From Neptunomonas concharum (GTDB lineage: Bacteria > Pseudomonadota > Gammaproteobacteria > Pseudomonadales > Balneatricaceae): a stretch of DNA of 64,000 nt. Below, piece after piece: positions 1 to 7,268 of this stretch (position 1 is its first letter; every line of letters begins with the position of its first letter). A model generated the notes under the pieces. The model was not told the DNA's origin, did no database searches, and saw only the letters and a list, made by a program, of their open reading frames with translations. Position numbers and translations under genes: made by a program. The stretch lies in assembly GCF_008630635.1 (NCBI RefSeq), contig NZ_CP043869.1, forward strand, positions 2,417,160 through 2,481,159. Reading direction: 5' to 3'.

Positions 1-34
1 TAGATAGAGTTAATGAATCGAATGAGAATATGCA

Positions 35-328
35 ATGACAAGTAACTCGTTAATTGATAGATATATGAGCAGCGGTTTGATGGTAGTTGCTTCGATGTTT
101 CTCTATATTTGGTTTTCATACGAATTTTACGAGCAGGTGCCTACAATATTTTGGTTAGTATCAGTATTTTTTGTCATGTTCCAAGCAGAGCACATCTACA
201 ATTTCATTGGCCGTAATCGATATAAATCATTGCTGTTTTTGTCTGGAACAATCTGGCATCGGCTCATTGCTTGTTTAATACCCTCTATTATCGTTGCAAT
301 AACGTGGTGGCCTGTAAGCGGCTTATAA
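35..328 (+). CDS. small multi-spanning membrane protein, unknown
   Basis: A 97-residue protein with about three hydrophobic segments (near residues 14-32, 37-55 and 67-92) and short polar links. It has no motif I recognise. ATG is the first in-frame start, but no strong ribosome binding site precedes it. The hydrophobic composition over the whole length argues for a real integral membrane protein; the family and function are unknown. Confidence 0.5.
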   Translation: MTSNSLIDRYMSSGLMVVASMFLYIWFSYEFYEQVPTIFWLVSVFFVMFQAEHIYNFIGRNRYKSLLFLSGTIWHRLIACLIPSIIVAITWWPVSGL

Positions 329-387
329 TCGGATCTAATAACCCTCAGCCCCCACAACTCCCTACATGCAGGTTCGCACAGGGCGTT

Positions 388-636
388 TCACAGGTCATCA
401 ATATTTACCGATATGCTCTCTTCAGATTCACGCTCGTTAGCAATAGCAAGCAGCTCAAGATCTTCGAGTCTGTCGAGCATCAATTCATACGCTTCAGCAG
501 GCACGCAATAAAACGCTGGTTCATTTCGGTTTAATACAGCTACAGGTTCACCATAAGCGCTAGTTGCAACTTTCATAGGGTTAGCTTTTAGCTCTGTAAT
601 ACTGGCTGCAACATCGGCCAAAATCCTAGTGGTCAT
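388..636 (-). CDS. Phd/YefM-family antitoxin, apparently without its toxin
   Basis: An 82-residue protein with the layout of Phd/YefM (StbD-like) antitoxins: an N-terminal DNA-binding part beginning MTTRILADVAASITELKANP, a central segment that mentions the usual 'GEPVAVLNRNEPAFYCVP' block, and an acidic C-terminal tail that would wrap the toxin. Such antitoxins repress their own operon and neutralise a RelE/Doc-type toxin encoded just downstream. Here only about 60 bases separate its stop from the convergent gene at 35-328, with no room for a toxin, so it is an orphan or the remnant of a pair. The family call is firm; current function is uncertain. Confidence 0.8.
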   Translation of the reverse strand: MTTRILADVAASITELKANPMKVATSAYGEPVAVLNRNEPAFYCVPAEAYELMLDRLEDLELLAIANERESEESISVNIDDL

Positions 637-723
637 ACAATAGGTCTCTTAAGTGGTCTTTATATCGGTCATTATAGTCTCAACTAAGCAGTATCACAAG
701 GCGTCACTAAGCTACAGAATGAT

Positions 724-1146
724 TTACCCCTCTGTTAGATTCCTTTCACTTGGTGCATCACTGAGATACTGTACAAACTCCACTTCAAACCCATCGGGGT
801 CGGTAAAGTAAACATTGCGCCGGTGGGTGTTTTTTGCCCCTGGGTTACTGATGCTAAAACCAGCTTTTTCTAGTCGGGCGATCATGGCATCAATATTATT
901 GGTGATAAATGCAAAGTGTGCCAACCCGACTTGGTGGCCTGTGTGGTCTCTATTCTCCCCTTCACCATATTCATTCAGCGCCAAGTACTGGAAGTCATCA
1001 CCAAAGTGTAACTAGGTTCTTGGTTTGCCGTACCATTCACCATGGCCTTTGTCGCGGATCACCCAATGGGGAAAGGCTGCTTGGTAAAACGCTAACGACG
1101 CGCTTAGGTCTTTTATCACAAGGTTTATATGTTCTAGCTGCATCAT
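724..1146 (-). pseudogene. VOC/glyoxalase-family protein interrupted by an in-frame TAG
   Basis: Read from the ATG at 1146 the frame gives a normal VOC start (MMQLEHINLVIKDLSASLAF...), reaches TAG at codon 45 (bases 1012-1014), then continues in the same frame as LHFGDDFQYLALNEYGEGEN and on to ...GFEVEFVQYLSD, ending at 724. Total 140 codons is the normal length for a single-module glyoxalase/bleomycin-resistance/dioxygenase protein. The stop sits where a Trp codon (TGG) would be natural, so a single base change explains it. The gene faces away from soxR across a SoxR operator, which suggests that it was, or is, a redox-stress gene. Alternatives are a sequencing error or suppression of the amber codon. 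Confidence 0.8.
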
Positions 1147-1187
1147 AATCGTGTTTCCTTAACAGTGTTTGATTCAAGATGCAGGGC

Positions 1188-1218
1188 ATGTTAAAACCTC
1201 AAGTTAAGTTGAGGTAAA
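1188..1218 (-). promoter_or_regulatory. SoxR-type promoter and operator
   Basis: Bases 1197-1214 read CCTCAAGTTAAGTTGAGG, which differs by one base from the enterobacterial SoxR box CCTCAAGTTAACTTGAGG. On the minus strand a -35-like TTTACC (1213-1218) and a -10-like TAACAT (1188-1193) flank it with a 19-base spacer, the overlong spacing typical of MerR/SoxR-activated promoters. The promoter faces the VOC gene at 724-1146 and lies beside soxR at 1247, so both target and autoregulation are plausible. Confidence 0.85.
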
Positions 1219-1246
1219 GCATTTTTTTAACTTTTTTATAGAGAGT

Positions 1247-1699
1247 ATGACAATGGGTGAATGGGCCGTAGGCCGAGTAGCAAAACGTGCAGGTGTAAAG
1301 GTAAGCACCCTGCACTTTTATGAAAGCAAAGGTCTGATATTTAGCTATCGCAATGCGGGCAACCAAAGGCGTTATTCTCCAGAGGTACTTAGGCGTATTT
1401 CGGTGATTAAAGCAGCGCAAAAGCTGGGGGTGACGTTAGAGGAAATCCGTGAGGCTTTTTCCAGTTTGCCAGATAATCGCACCCCCACCCAACACGACTG
1501 GGAGCAGCTGTCTAAACAATGGAATCATCAGTTGCAGCAGCGTATTCACTATTTAGAGAGGTTACGTGATTCATTAACGGGGTGCATCGGCTGCGGCTGT
1601 TTATCGATGAAAAACTGCCCCTTATATAACGAAGACGATAAATTGGCAGCTGAAGGCTCAGGGCCTGTGCTATTAAATCGTAAGAGAGAATCTGAGTAA
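1247..1699 (+). CDS. soxR: redox-sensitive transcriptional activator SoxR (2Fe-2S, MerR family)
   Basis: A 150-residue MerR-family regulator. The N-terminal winged helix-turn-helix (residues about 5-75) contains the usual R-x-A-G-V-x-V-S-T-L-H-F-Y-E-S-x-G-L-I block. A coiled dimerisation helix follows (about 83-112), then the iron-sulphur ligands C113, C116, C118 and C124 in the SoxR pattern CX2CXCX5C. Redox-cycling compounds or oxidants oxidise the cluster, and the protein then untwists and activates overlong-spacer promoters. A SoxR box lies 33 bases upstream. The adjacent VOC gene, the likely target, carries a stop codon. A second ATG two codons in is also usable. Confidence 0.95.
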   Translation: MTMGEWAVGRVAKRAGVKVSTLHFYESKGLIFSYRNAGNQRRYSPEVLRRISVIKAAQKLGVTLEEIREAFSSLPDNRTPTQHDWEQLSKQWNHQLQQRIHYLERLRDSLTGCIGCGCLSMKNCPLYNEDDKLAAEGSGPVLLNRKRESE

Positions 1700-1708
1700 T
1701 TGACACTT

Positions 1709-1743
1709 TGGCTTAAAGTTAACGATATATGTCTTTTAAGCCA
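1709..1743 (+). terminator. imperfect hairpin after soxR
   Basis: GGCTTAAAG (1710-1718) can pair with CTTTTAAGCC (1733-1742) just after the soxR stop. There is no T-run, so it may be a weak terminator or an mRNA end structure. Confidence 0.35.
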
Positions 1744-1807
1744 GCAGTATGAACAGCCTATTTGCTCGATACTGGCATGACATACATATCGAAAAGGAGT
1801 CATTGTT

Positions 1808-2215
1808 ATGTCATCTGCCGTATCTCGCGTAGCTGCCGCCAGCAGTGAAGAAGCATTACGCCATTTTGAAGGCTTATTACGTTTTGAGGCCGATTGCTGG
1901 GATGTACACCACGCGATCAGTAACGGTCGCCAAGACTTTGTATTGCTCGATGTACGTAGTATTGAGTGTTTTACCAAGGGCCATGTAGAAGGCGCCGAAA
2001 GCTTGCCTCATCCGCGTATCAACGAAGCCGCTTTATCACGCTACCCTGCCGATACATTGTTTGTGGTGTACTGTGCAGGCCCCCACTGTAATGGCACAGA
2101 GAAAGCCGCTATTCGCTTAGCCAAGCTGGGCCGTCCCGTAAAGAAGATGATCGGTGGTGTCACCGGCTGGATAGACGAGGGCTTCGTTTTAGTGTCAGGC
2201 ACACCCGATTCCTGA
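1808..2215 (+). CDS. rhodanese-like domain protein
   Basis: A 135-residue single-domain rhodanese. The substrate pocket start VLLDVRSIECFTKGHVEGA (about 46-63) and the active-site loop beginning at C89 (CAGPHCNGTEKAA) are both present, so sulphurtransferase activity is plausible. The C-terminal 'IGGVTGWIDEGF' segment is the usual family ending. No export signal is visible, so the protein is cytoplasmic. A good AAGGAG ribosome site precedes the ATG. The next gene encodes a PfpI/DJ-1 protein on the same strand 70 bases away. The physiological sulphur donor and acceptor cannot be inferred. Confidence 0.88.
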   Translation: MSSAVSRVAAASSEEALRHFEGLLRFEADCWDVHHAISNGRQDFVLLDVRSIECFTKGHVEGAESLPHPRINEAALSRYPADTLFVVYCAGPHCNGTEKAAIRLAKLGRPVKKMIGGVTGWIDEGFVLVSGTPDS

Positions 2216-2285
2216 GGTCACACTTCGCTGACGCACAACCTAGACTGCTCTTTGCCTGATTTAGATCTTATAACGATGGGAGTTC

Positions 2286-2870
2286 ATGATGAATATTGGC
2301 ATCTATTTTTACGACAACGCAGAAGTGCTCGACTTTGCTGGCCCTTTTGAGGTGTTTAGTACCGCCAAAAGGCTGGGAGCTGATCACTGGAACGTGAGCC
2401 TGATCGCTCAGGAATCAACCGTTATCGCCCGTGGAGGTTTTACTGTGCAGGCTGATTTCACCTTAGCGAATGCACCCGCGCTTGATGTGCTAGTCGTCGT
2501 CGGGGGCGTGCATACAGAAGAACTCAAAAAACCGCCTGTACTGGATTGGATAGCACGTACATCATCCAAGACTCAACTGACAGCATCCGTTTGTACCGGT
2601 GTCTTTTTACTAGCAGAAGCGGGTGTAGTCACTCATCAACAGGTAACTACACACTGGGAAGATATACCTGATCTAAAGAGTACCTACCCTGCATTGAATG
2701 TACTGGAAAAGCAACGCTGGGTTGAGGATGGCGCCATTGTCACTTCAGGCGGCATCTCTTCGGGTATCGATATGAGTCTGTTTTTGGTGAGCAAACTCGC
2801 CTCTCGCGAACTGGCTGAAAAGACAGCAACCCAGATGGAGTATCGCTGGAAGAACTCTGCGGCGCTATAG
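2286..2870 (+). CDS. DJ-1/PfpI (GATase1-like) family protein
   Basis: A 194-residue class I amidotransferase-like protein. It opens with the family strand MNIGIYFYDNAEVLDFAGPFEVF, and the nucleophile-elbow cysteine is C103 in SVCTGVFLLAEAG. The following TTHWEDIPDL and TSGGISSGIDMSLFL blocks resemble the DJ-1 branch containing isonitrile hydratase and the N-terminal domains of AraC-like GlxA regulators. No DNA-binding domain is attached. The substrate cannot be assigned; hydratase, glyoxalase III-like or peptidase-like roles are known in the family. GGGAG precedes the first ATG. Confidence 0.85.
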   Translation: MMNIGIYFYDNAEVLDFAGPFEVFSTAKRLGADHWNVSLIAQESTVIARGGFTVQADFTLANAPALDVLVVVGGVHTEELKKPPVLDWIARTSSKTQLTASVCTGVFLLAEAGVVTHQQVTTHWEDIPDLKSTYPALNVLEKQRWVEDGAIVTSGGISSGIDMSLFLVSKLASRELAEKTATQMEYRWKNSAAL

Positions 2871-2903
2871 AAACAACCGCTTCCGTTGTCTGAAGCTGGC
2901 TGT

Positions 2904-2944
2904 TAAGATCCCTTACCATGGGTGGCTCGTGTTTAGGGATCTTA
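2904..2944. repeat. 10-bp inverted repeat upstream of the PsiE-family gene
   Basis: TAAGATCCCT (2904-2913) and AGGGATCTTA (2935-2944) are exact reverse complements separated by 21 bases, ending 23 bases before the ATG at 2968. They could be an operator or a leader hairpin for the psiE-marC pair. No T-run follows, so a terminator is unlikely. Confidence 0.6.
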
Positions 2945-2967
2945 CGGCAGATGGGGAGCGTCACATT

Positions 2968-3408
2968 ATGGGTGAAGAAATCAATAAAGCCGTGTCATTA
3001 GTGCATTCGGTAAAACGGTTGATGTCGTTTATTGTTCTGATTCTAATGACCATCATTGTTGCCATCTCAATTGTTGAATTAGGCATTCTGCTCTACACAG
3101 ATCTATTTGATCCGACCGATGATGTCTTGTTTCTTGAGATTGATGAGCTTTTTAGAATCTTTGGTTTCTTTTTTATCATTTTGATTGGTTTTGAGCTGAT
3201 AGAAACCGTGGAGATGTATTTCAAAGAGAATGTTATCCATGCAGAGGTCGTGCTACTCGTTGCCGTGATAGCGGTTTCACGTAAGGTAATTCTGCTAGAT
3301 TTAGAAAAGTATGACCCTTTGGCAATCATCGGTTTAGGGATCATTATCATTGCCCTTGGTGGTTGTTATTTCCTGATCAAACTCAGTTATAGGCCTCGTA
3401 AGGCCTGA
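2968..3408 (+). CDS. PsiE-family (phosphate-starvation-inducible) membrane protein
   Basis: A 146-residue protein with four hydrophobic helices (about 16-40, 58-80, 90-108 and 118-138) and the family blocks FRIFGFFFIILIGFELIE and AVIAVSRKVILLDLEKYDP. Members are inner-membrane proteins of unknown biochemical role, named after E. coli psiE. ATG 2968 is chosen over an upstream in-frame GTG at 2929 because GGGGAG lies at the right distance and the extension is hydrophilic. No Pho box was seen upstream; instead there is an inverted repeat. A marC-like gene follows 33 bases later, so the two may be co-transcribed. Confidence 0.82.
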   Translation: MGEEINKAVSLVHSVKRLMSFIVLILMTIIVAISIVELGILLYTDLFDPTDDVLFLEIDELFRIFGFFFIILIGFELIETVEMYFKENVIHAEVVLLVAVIAVSRKVILLDLEKYDPLAIIGLGIIIIALGGCYFLIKLSYRPRKA

Positions 3409-3441
3409 CTCTGCTGTACTCATTGTACGAGGCTTTGATTG

Positions 3442-4050
3442 ATGGATGAATTTGCTTCGACCTTTATTTTCTTTTTTGCCGTAATTGACCCTATCGGCAC
3501 GGTACCTGTGTTTTTAGCGGTTACAGCCCACTATGACAGGCAGCTGAAACGTAAAATTGCATTGCAGGCAACTGCGATCTCAGCCGTTATTTTGCTCTTC
3601 TTTATTGTCGTTGGCGAACTCATTCTAACCGCGTTAGGCATACCACTTTCAGCCTTTGAAGTTGCAGGCGGAGTAATATTGTTTTTGTTTTCCTTAACGA
3701 TGATCTTTGGGGACGGTAAGCCAGAGGAGGAGCTTAAACTTACCCACAGCAGTACTGAAAAAGCAATTTTCCCTTTAGCTATCCCCTCAATTGCCAGCCC
3801 CGGGGCAATTCTTGCCGCCATCATGCTAACCGAGAAAGACCGCTTTCATGTTACTGAGCAACTACAAACCGCGTTTATCATGCTGCTGGTGCTTGTTGTC
3901 GTATTGATTCTTCTTCTGTGTGCTAGCTGGATCGATAAGTTGATTGGTAAAAGCGGCGCCAGCGTGATCAGTCGTATTATGGGGATCATTTTATCAGCCG
4001 TTGCGATCACCAGTATTTTGTCAGGTATCAAAAACTATTATGGTCTGTAA
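3442..4050 (+). CDS. MarC/UPF0056-family integral membrane protein
   Basis: A 202-residue protein with six predicted membrane helices and the family signature at the start (FFFAVIDPIGTVPVFLAVTA). The conserved IPSIASPGAILAAIML block sits before helix 4. MarC proteins are inner-membrane proteins of unresolved function; the old link to multiple antibiotic resistance has not held up. The ATG at 3442 is preferred over an adjacent TTG because GAGG lies nine bases upstream. It is co-directional with the PsiE-like gene. Confidence 0.9.
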   Translation: MDEFASTFIFFFAVIDPIGTVPVFLAVTAHYDRQLKRKIALQATAISAVILLFFIVVGELILTALGIPLSAFEVAGGVILFLFSLTMIFGDGKPEEELKLTHSSTEKAIFPLAIPSIASPGAILAAIMLTEKDRFHVTEQLQTAFIMLLVLVVVLILLLCASWIDKLIGKSGASVISRIMGIILSAVAITSILSGIKNYYGL

Positions 4051-4064
4051 GTGGGCTTAAATAG

Positions 4065-4445
4065 ATGTACATCCGATTTGTTATTGATGAGCTAGATGAG
4101 GACTCTAACCAACGAAGAGGGATTTTTCAGGCAGTATATTGCCTGAAAAACGAAGGCCATCTCTATGACTACGAGCTTAGTCATGTGGATGATGTAATGC
4201 ATTGGTTTGATGATAACTTAGCATCCCCTTTGGATTACCTGAATAAACAGAAAGCAAGGAAATCTGATGTATTTATTAGTTGGTTTAAAGCCTCTGCTTC
4301 AAACCATATTGCAAAAGCCAGAGAGCTATCCTCTCTGCTCGAGAACCGGGGTGTCGTTGTAGATCAGATTACAACGACTAACCCTGGAAAAATTGTCTAT
4401 TTTGATGATTATCAAGTATTTGCTAAGCCCTACACACGCTTTTAG
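4065..4445 (+). CDS. conserved-looking hypothetical protein
   Basis: A 126-residue soluble, acidic protein rich in aromatic residues and Asp, beginning MYIRFVIDELDEDSNQRRGI. It has no signal peptide, membrane segment or motif I recognise. Its start lies 14 bases after the marC-like stop, so it is likely the last gene of that operon. The motif 'HWFDDNLASPLDYLNKQKARKS' in the middle suggests an ordered fold but gives no function. Confidence 0.65.
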   Translation: MYIRFVIDELDEDSNQRRGIFQAVYCLKNEGHLYDYELSHVDDVMHWFDDNLASPLDYLNKQKARKSDVFISWFKASASNHIAKARELSSLLENRGVVVDQITTTNPGKIVYFDDYQVFAKPYTRF

Positions 4446-4452
4446 CAATAAG

Positions 4453-4472
4453 AGCGCTTTATTTTAAAGCGT
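4453..4472. terminator. bidirectional hairpin between convergent genes
   Basis: AGCGCTTTA and TAAAGCGT form a short stem with a tiny loop, placed exactly between the + strand hypothetical gene (stop 4445) and the azoR stop at 4464. A/T tracts next to the stem could serve either direction. Confidence 0.5.
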
Positions 4473-5141
4473 GGAAATGCTGGTTGATAATTCGGATGCA
4501 AGTACCTCGGCCTGATTAAGCGCATTAGCAACAGATGCTTGATGCCGGCTATCACCAAACTCTTGGTATTCACATGCAATTTCATACGTTGTCTCTACCC
4601 CTAAATATTTACTAAGGGTTCGCAGATGAGGTGCCAAATGACCAGAGCCTTCTCTAACTCCACCTTTTTCAAAACCAAACTCCCCACTCGATGTGATCGT
4701 CACTAGCGTTTTCCCCGATAGTATCGGTTGCAATGGAAAGTCCCCTCTGGATAGATCAAAGCTAAAGGTTTTATTTATACGCACGATTTGATCAAACCAT
4801 GCCTTTAACTGAGCCGGCATGCCGTAGTTATACATGGGAGAAGATATTACAATAATGTCTGAAGACGACACTTCGTCTATCATTTCATCCGACAATGCTA
4901 GTATGCTTTTTTGATCTTCGCTTCTCTTTTCGTCAGGCGTAAACACCGCGCCAATCCAATCTTGGGTGATAAACTCTGGCGGATTAACTCCCACATCACG
5001 ATAGATATACTCATCTTTAGGCCGTTTATCGTTCCACACATCTACAAAGCGTAGTGCTATGCTCTTTGAAAGCGAATTATGCTCTGGGTTTAGGTTATTA
5101 ATAGCCCTTACGCTTGAATCTATATGTAATAATTTACTCAT
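4464..5141 (-). CDS. azoR: FMN-dependent NADH-azoreductase
   Basis: A 225-residue flavodoxin-fold quinone/azo reductase of the AzoR type. The FMN-phosphate loop lies near the start (LLHIDSSVR...NSLSKSIALRF), the PMYNYGMPAQLKAWFDQIVR block is at about 103-120, and TSSGEFGF lies at about 150-157. The enzyme reduces quinones and azo dyes with NADH in two-electron steps and helps with thiol and quinone stress. It is transcribed divergently from a LysR regulator, with paired palindromes in the gap, so it is the probable regulated gene. Confidence 0.9.
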   Translation of the reverse strand: MSKLLHIDSSVRAINNLNPEHNSLSKSIALRFVDVWNDKRPKDEYIYRDVGVNPPEFITQDWIGAVFTPDEKRSEDQKSILALSDEMIDEVSSSDIIVISSPMYNYGMPAQLKAWFDQIVRINKTFSFDLSRGDFPLQPILSGKTLVTITSSGEFGFEKGGVREGSGHLAPHLRTLSKYLGVETTYEIACEYQEFGDSRHQASVANALNQAEVLASELSTSISTL

Positions 5142-5218
5142 TTGCCAATACCTGATTTGGTTAAATACTCGGTATATTTTGCGTATTTTATGCAGAGTAG
5201 AACAAACGATAAAAGCAC

Positions 5219-5249
5219 ATCTATAGATGAGCTATACTTATCTATAGAT
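5219..5249. promoter_or_regulatory. twin ATCTATAGAT palindromes (probable LysR operator)
   Basis: Two exact copies of the 10-base palindrome ATCTATAGAT lie at 5219-5228 and 5240-5249. They start 21 bases apart, about two helical turns, so both face the same side of the DNA. They sit in the azoR-lysR intergenic space, 27 bases before the LysR start codon. This is a good candidate site for the adjacent LysR-type protein. Confidence 0.65.
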
Positions 5250-5275
5250 AACCTTTCTAAAAAAAGGAATTTACT

Positions 5276-6130
5276 GTGCAAGTATCTCTGCAAGCATTAA
5301 AAGCGTTCGAGGCTGCTGCTCGTCTTGGTAGTTTTAAACTGGCTGCTGAAGAGCTTTCGCTAACACCAACAGCTATTTCACACCATATAGGCAATCTCGA
5401 AAGCAGGCTGAATGTTAATTTATTTCATCGGGAGACAAGGAAAATTGTGCTTACCCGAGCAGGAAAACAACTGGCCAGAGGAACCTCTGATGGCTTTCGG
5501 AGAATAGAAAGCGCCTTGGCGGAGTTAAGAACCGCCGACTCTTTGATCAGGGTGACGACCACATCATCTTTAGCTGCCATGATTCTGATCCCCTCTATGC
5601 AAGAGTTTTCGCAGTCTAACCCCAATATCTCCGTGGAAATATCAACGGGAGAAGCGGTCGACAATCATGCATATACTCTACCTGTACGTTTTGGTAACTC
5701 AACAACAGTCGAACCCTCTAGCATACTCAAGCACGAATCCTTTGATATATTTGGGGCCCGTGAAGTGAATCCAGGGTCTTGGTCAACCACCCCTATTTCC
5801 CTTTTTACTACCGAATGGAAAAACGAGGAACTACCAGAACCACCACTGGCTGCTTGGCTACAGGCCAATAAACTCAGCGAGGAAAACTTTATTATTAAGA
5901 AGTTTGATCAGGAGCTTTTTGGCATTCAGCAGGCCATGACAGAAAACGGGCTGGTCTTCTGCTCCACTACGCTTACACAAAGACTCGTAAAAGCTAATTT
6001 ATTGCAACAATTTGGAACCCAGTCGGTCCAATCTGAGCTGTGTTACTACGTGCCAGATAAAGAACATTACGACCACAGACATATCGTTACATTTCTAAAC
6101 TGGCTTGAAGTACTATTAAGCAATAACTAA
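5276..6130 (+). CDS. LysR-family transcriptional regulator (GcvA-like branch)
   Basis: A 284-residue LysR-type regulator. The N-terminal helix-turn-helix (about 3-62) reads LQALKAFEAAARLGSFKLAAEELSLT..AISHHIGNLE, and the effector-binding domain follows from about 90. The start is GTG at 5276, eight bases after AAGGA; no nearby in-frame ATG keeps the full helix-turn-helix. It is divergent from azoR, so control of azoreductase by quinone-like or electrophilic effectors is the simplest inference, as with other divergently arranged LysR-reductase pairs. The effector itself is unknown. Confidence 0.9.
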   Translation: MQVSLQALKAFEAAARLGSFKLAAEELSLTPTAISHHIGNLESRLNVNLFHRETRKIVLTRAGKQLARGTSDGFRRIESALAELRTADSLIRVTTTSSLAAMILIPSMQEFSQSNPNISVEISTGEAVDNHAYTLPVRFGNSTTVEPSSILKHESFDIFGAREVNPGSWSTTPISLFTTEWKNEELPEPPLAAWLQANKLSEENFIIKKFDQELFGIQQAMTENGLVFCSTTLTQRLVKANLLQQFGTQSVQSELCYYVPDKEHYDHRHIVTFLNWLEVLLSNN

Positions 6131-6223
6131 TTCTCTATGCGTACTCAGTGCAGTAACTAAATTTCTAATGTCGCTATGTTAAGGTTTCATAACCTACTCT
6201 GATTAATCCAAGAGCTGAACACT

Positions 6224-6775
6224 ATGACTTTTCTCGTGCCAAATAAAGTTGAGACCAAGCGCCTAATTCTTAGACAGTTTACAGAATCGGACTGGGAAGA
6301 CCTGCATCACTATTATTCTTCAGACGCAGCTACTAAGTTTACGGTAGGTAGGCCCTTTACTGAGGGTGAAACCTGGAGAACAATGTGTAGCATGATTGGC
6401 CATTGGCAAATTCGCGGTTATGGCCCCTATGCTATAGAGGAAAAACAGAGTGGGCGAGTGCTAGGAACCGCCGGTTTTTGGTTTCCTAACGATTGGCCAA
6501 GCCCTGAAATAAAGTGGGCATTGGCGCCTGATTATTGGGGTAAAGGGTTTGCGAGTGAGGCCGCCAGAGCGGTTCAGAAAACAGGACAGGATTTTTTACC
6601 CCACATCTCTCTGATCAGTTTTATTAATGCAGATAACCATGCATCCATACAATTAGCAAAGGCTATTGGCGCATGCTTTGAAGAGGAAGTCCCCTTTCGG
6701 GGTGCACAGTGGCATATCTACCGCCATCCAAGAAAAAGTGTAGAGAGGGAGGGAACTAGCCATTCTCATTCGTAA
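6224..6775 (+). CDS. GNAT-family N-acetyltransferase (RimJ/RimL type)
   Basis: A 183-residue GNAT protein. The RimJ-like beginning (VETKRLILRQFTESDWEDL) is followed by the GRVLGTAGFW strand and the acetyl-CoA loop APDYWGKGFASEAARA at about 105-120, then ISLISFINADNHASIQLAKAIG. Proteins like this acetylate N-terminal amino groups of ribosomal proteins or small amines; the substrate is not predictable. The last 14 bases overlap the next GNAT gene, so translation of the two is likely coupled. Confidence 0.85.
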   Translation: MTFLVPNKVETKRLILRQFTESDWEDLHHYYSSDAATKFTVGRPFTEGETWRTMCSMIGHWQIRGYGPYAIEEKQSGRVLGTAGFWFPNDWPSPEIKWALAPDYWGKGFASEAARAVQKTGQDFLPHISLISFINADNHASIQLAKAIGACFEEEVPFRGAQWHIYRHPRKSVEREGTSHSHS

Positions 6776-7241
6776 TTATCATCCCGACGATGCAGCCAAA
6801 CTAGCCACTCTCTTTCATGACGCTGTTCATGCCATCTCCTCCGATGATTACACAGACGCTGAACGAGAAGCTTGGGCACCTACCCCGCCTGATTATGATT
6901 TCTGGCAGCTCCGCTGTAACACAAAACGCCCCTTTGTTGCAGAGAACAAAGGTAAGCTAGTCGGTTTTATTGAGCTGGAAGAGGACGGCCATATTGATTG
7001 CCTATATGTTGCCCCTTTATTTCAAGGCCAAGGTATAGCGAGTGCGCTTTTAACATATGCGCGCCGAATGGCAAAAGAGCGAAACATTGGTTCATTGTAT
7101 GTGGAGGCCAGCAAGCCAGCCAAACACTTTTTTGAGTCAGAAGGTTTTCTTTTAACTCAGGTAAACAAGGTTACATTAAGAGGTGAGACACTGATTAATT
7201 ACACGATGGTTGGTCAAATAGAGTTGAATAGCCCAGCCTAA
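6762..7241 (+). CDS. second GNAT acetyltransferase with apparent ATT start codon
   Basis: The frame from 6762 encodes a complete 159-residue GNAT domain: ILIRNYHPDDAAKLATLFHD at the start, IDCLYVAPLFQGQGIASALL as the acetyl-CoA loop and HFFESEGFLLTQVNKV near the end. There is no ATG, GTG or TTG in frame in the first half; the first in-frame ATG is past the cofactor loop. The stop upstream in frame is at 6741. Codon 6762 is ATT, exactly where MLIR is expected, seven bases after a GGGAGGGA ribosome site, and it overlaps the upstream GNAT gene by 14 bases. Either it starts at ATT, as infC does, or the start was lost by ATG to ATT. Confidence 0.78.
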   Translation: MLIRNYHPDDAAKLATLFHDAVHAISSDDYTDAEREAWAPTPPDYDFWQLRCNTKRPFVAENKGKLVGFIELEEDGHIDCLYVAPLFQGQGIASALLTYARRMAKERNIGSLYVEASKPAKHFFESEGFLLTQVNKVTLRGETLINYTMVGQIELNSPA

Positions 7242-7262
7242 CAAAAGCTTAGCCGGGCTTTT
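7230..7262 (+). terminator. terminator after the GNAT pair
   Basis: AGCCC...TAA pairs with TTAGC..GGGCT around a short loop, and a run of four T follows, beginning at the last codons of the second GNAT gene. The opposite strand carries the end of the envelope operon, so it may work in both directions. Confidence 0.6.
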
Positions 7263-7268
7263 AACTTG

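Noticed and set aside
329-387. Possible RelE-type toxin after the Phd/YefM antitoxin
   Set aside because: The space is about 60 bases and all frames are short or closed, so no toxin is encoded there.
1700-1728. TTGACA after soxR as the -35 of a promoter for the rhodanese gene
   Set aside because: The -10 position at 17 bases reads CGATAT, a poor match, and the stretch overlaps a hairpin, so the call is not supported.
1549-1977. Leftward 142-codon frame across the soxR end and rhodanese start
   Set aside because: It overlaps two well-supported genes on the other strand and has no recognisable protein features.
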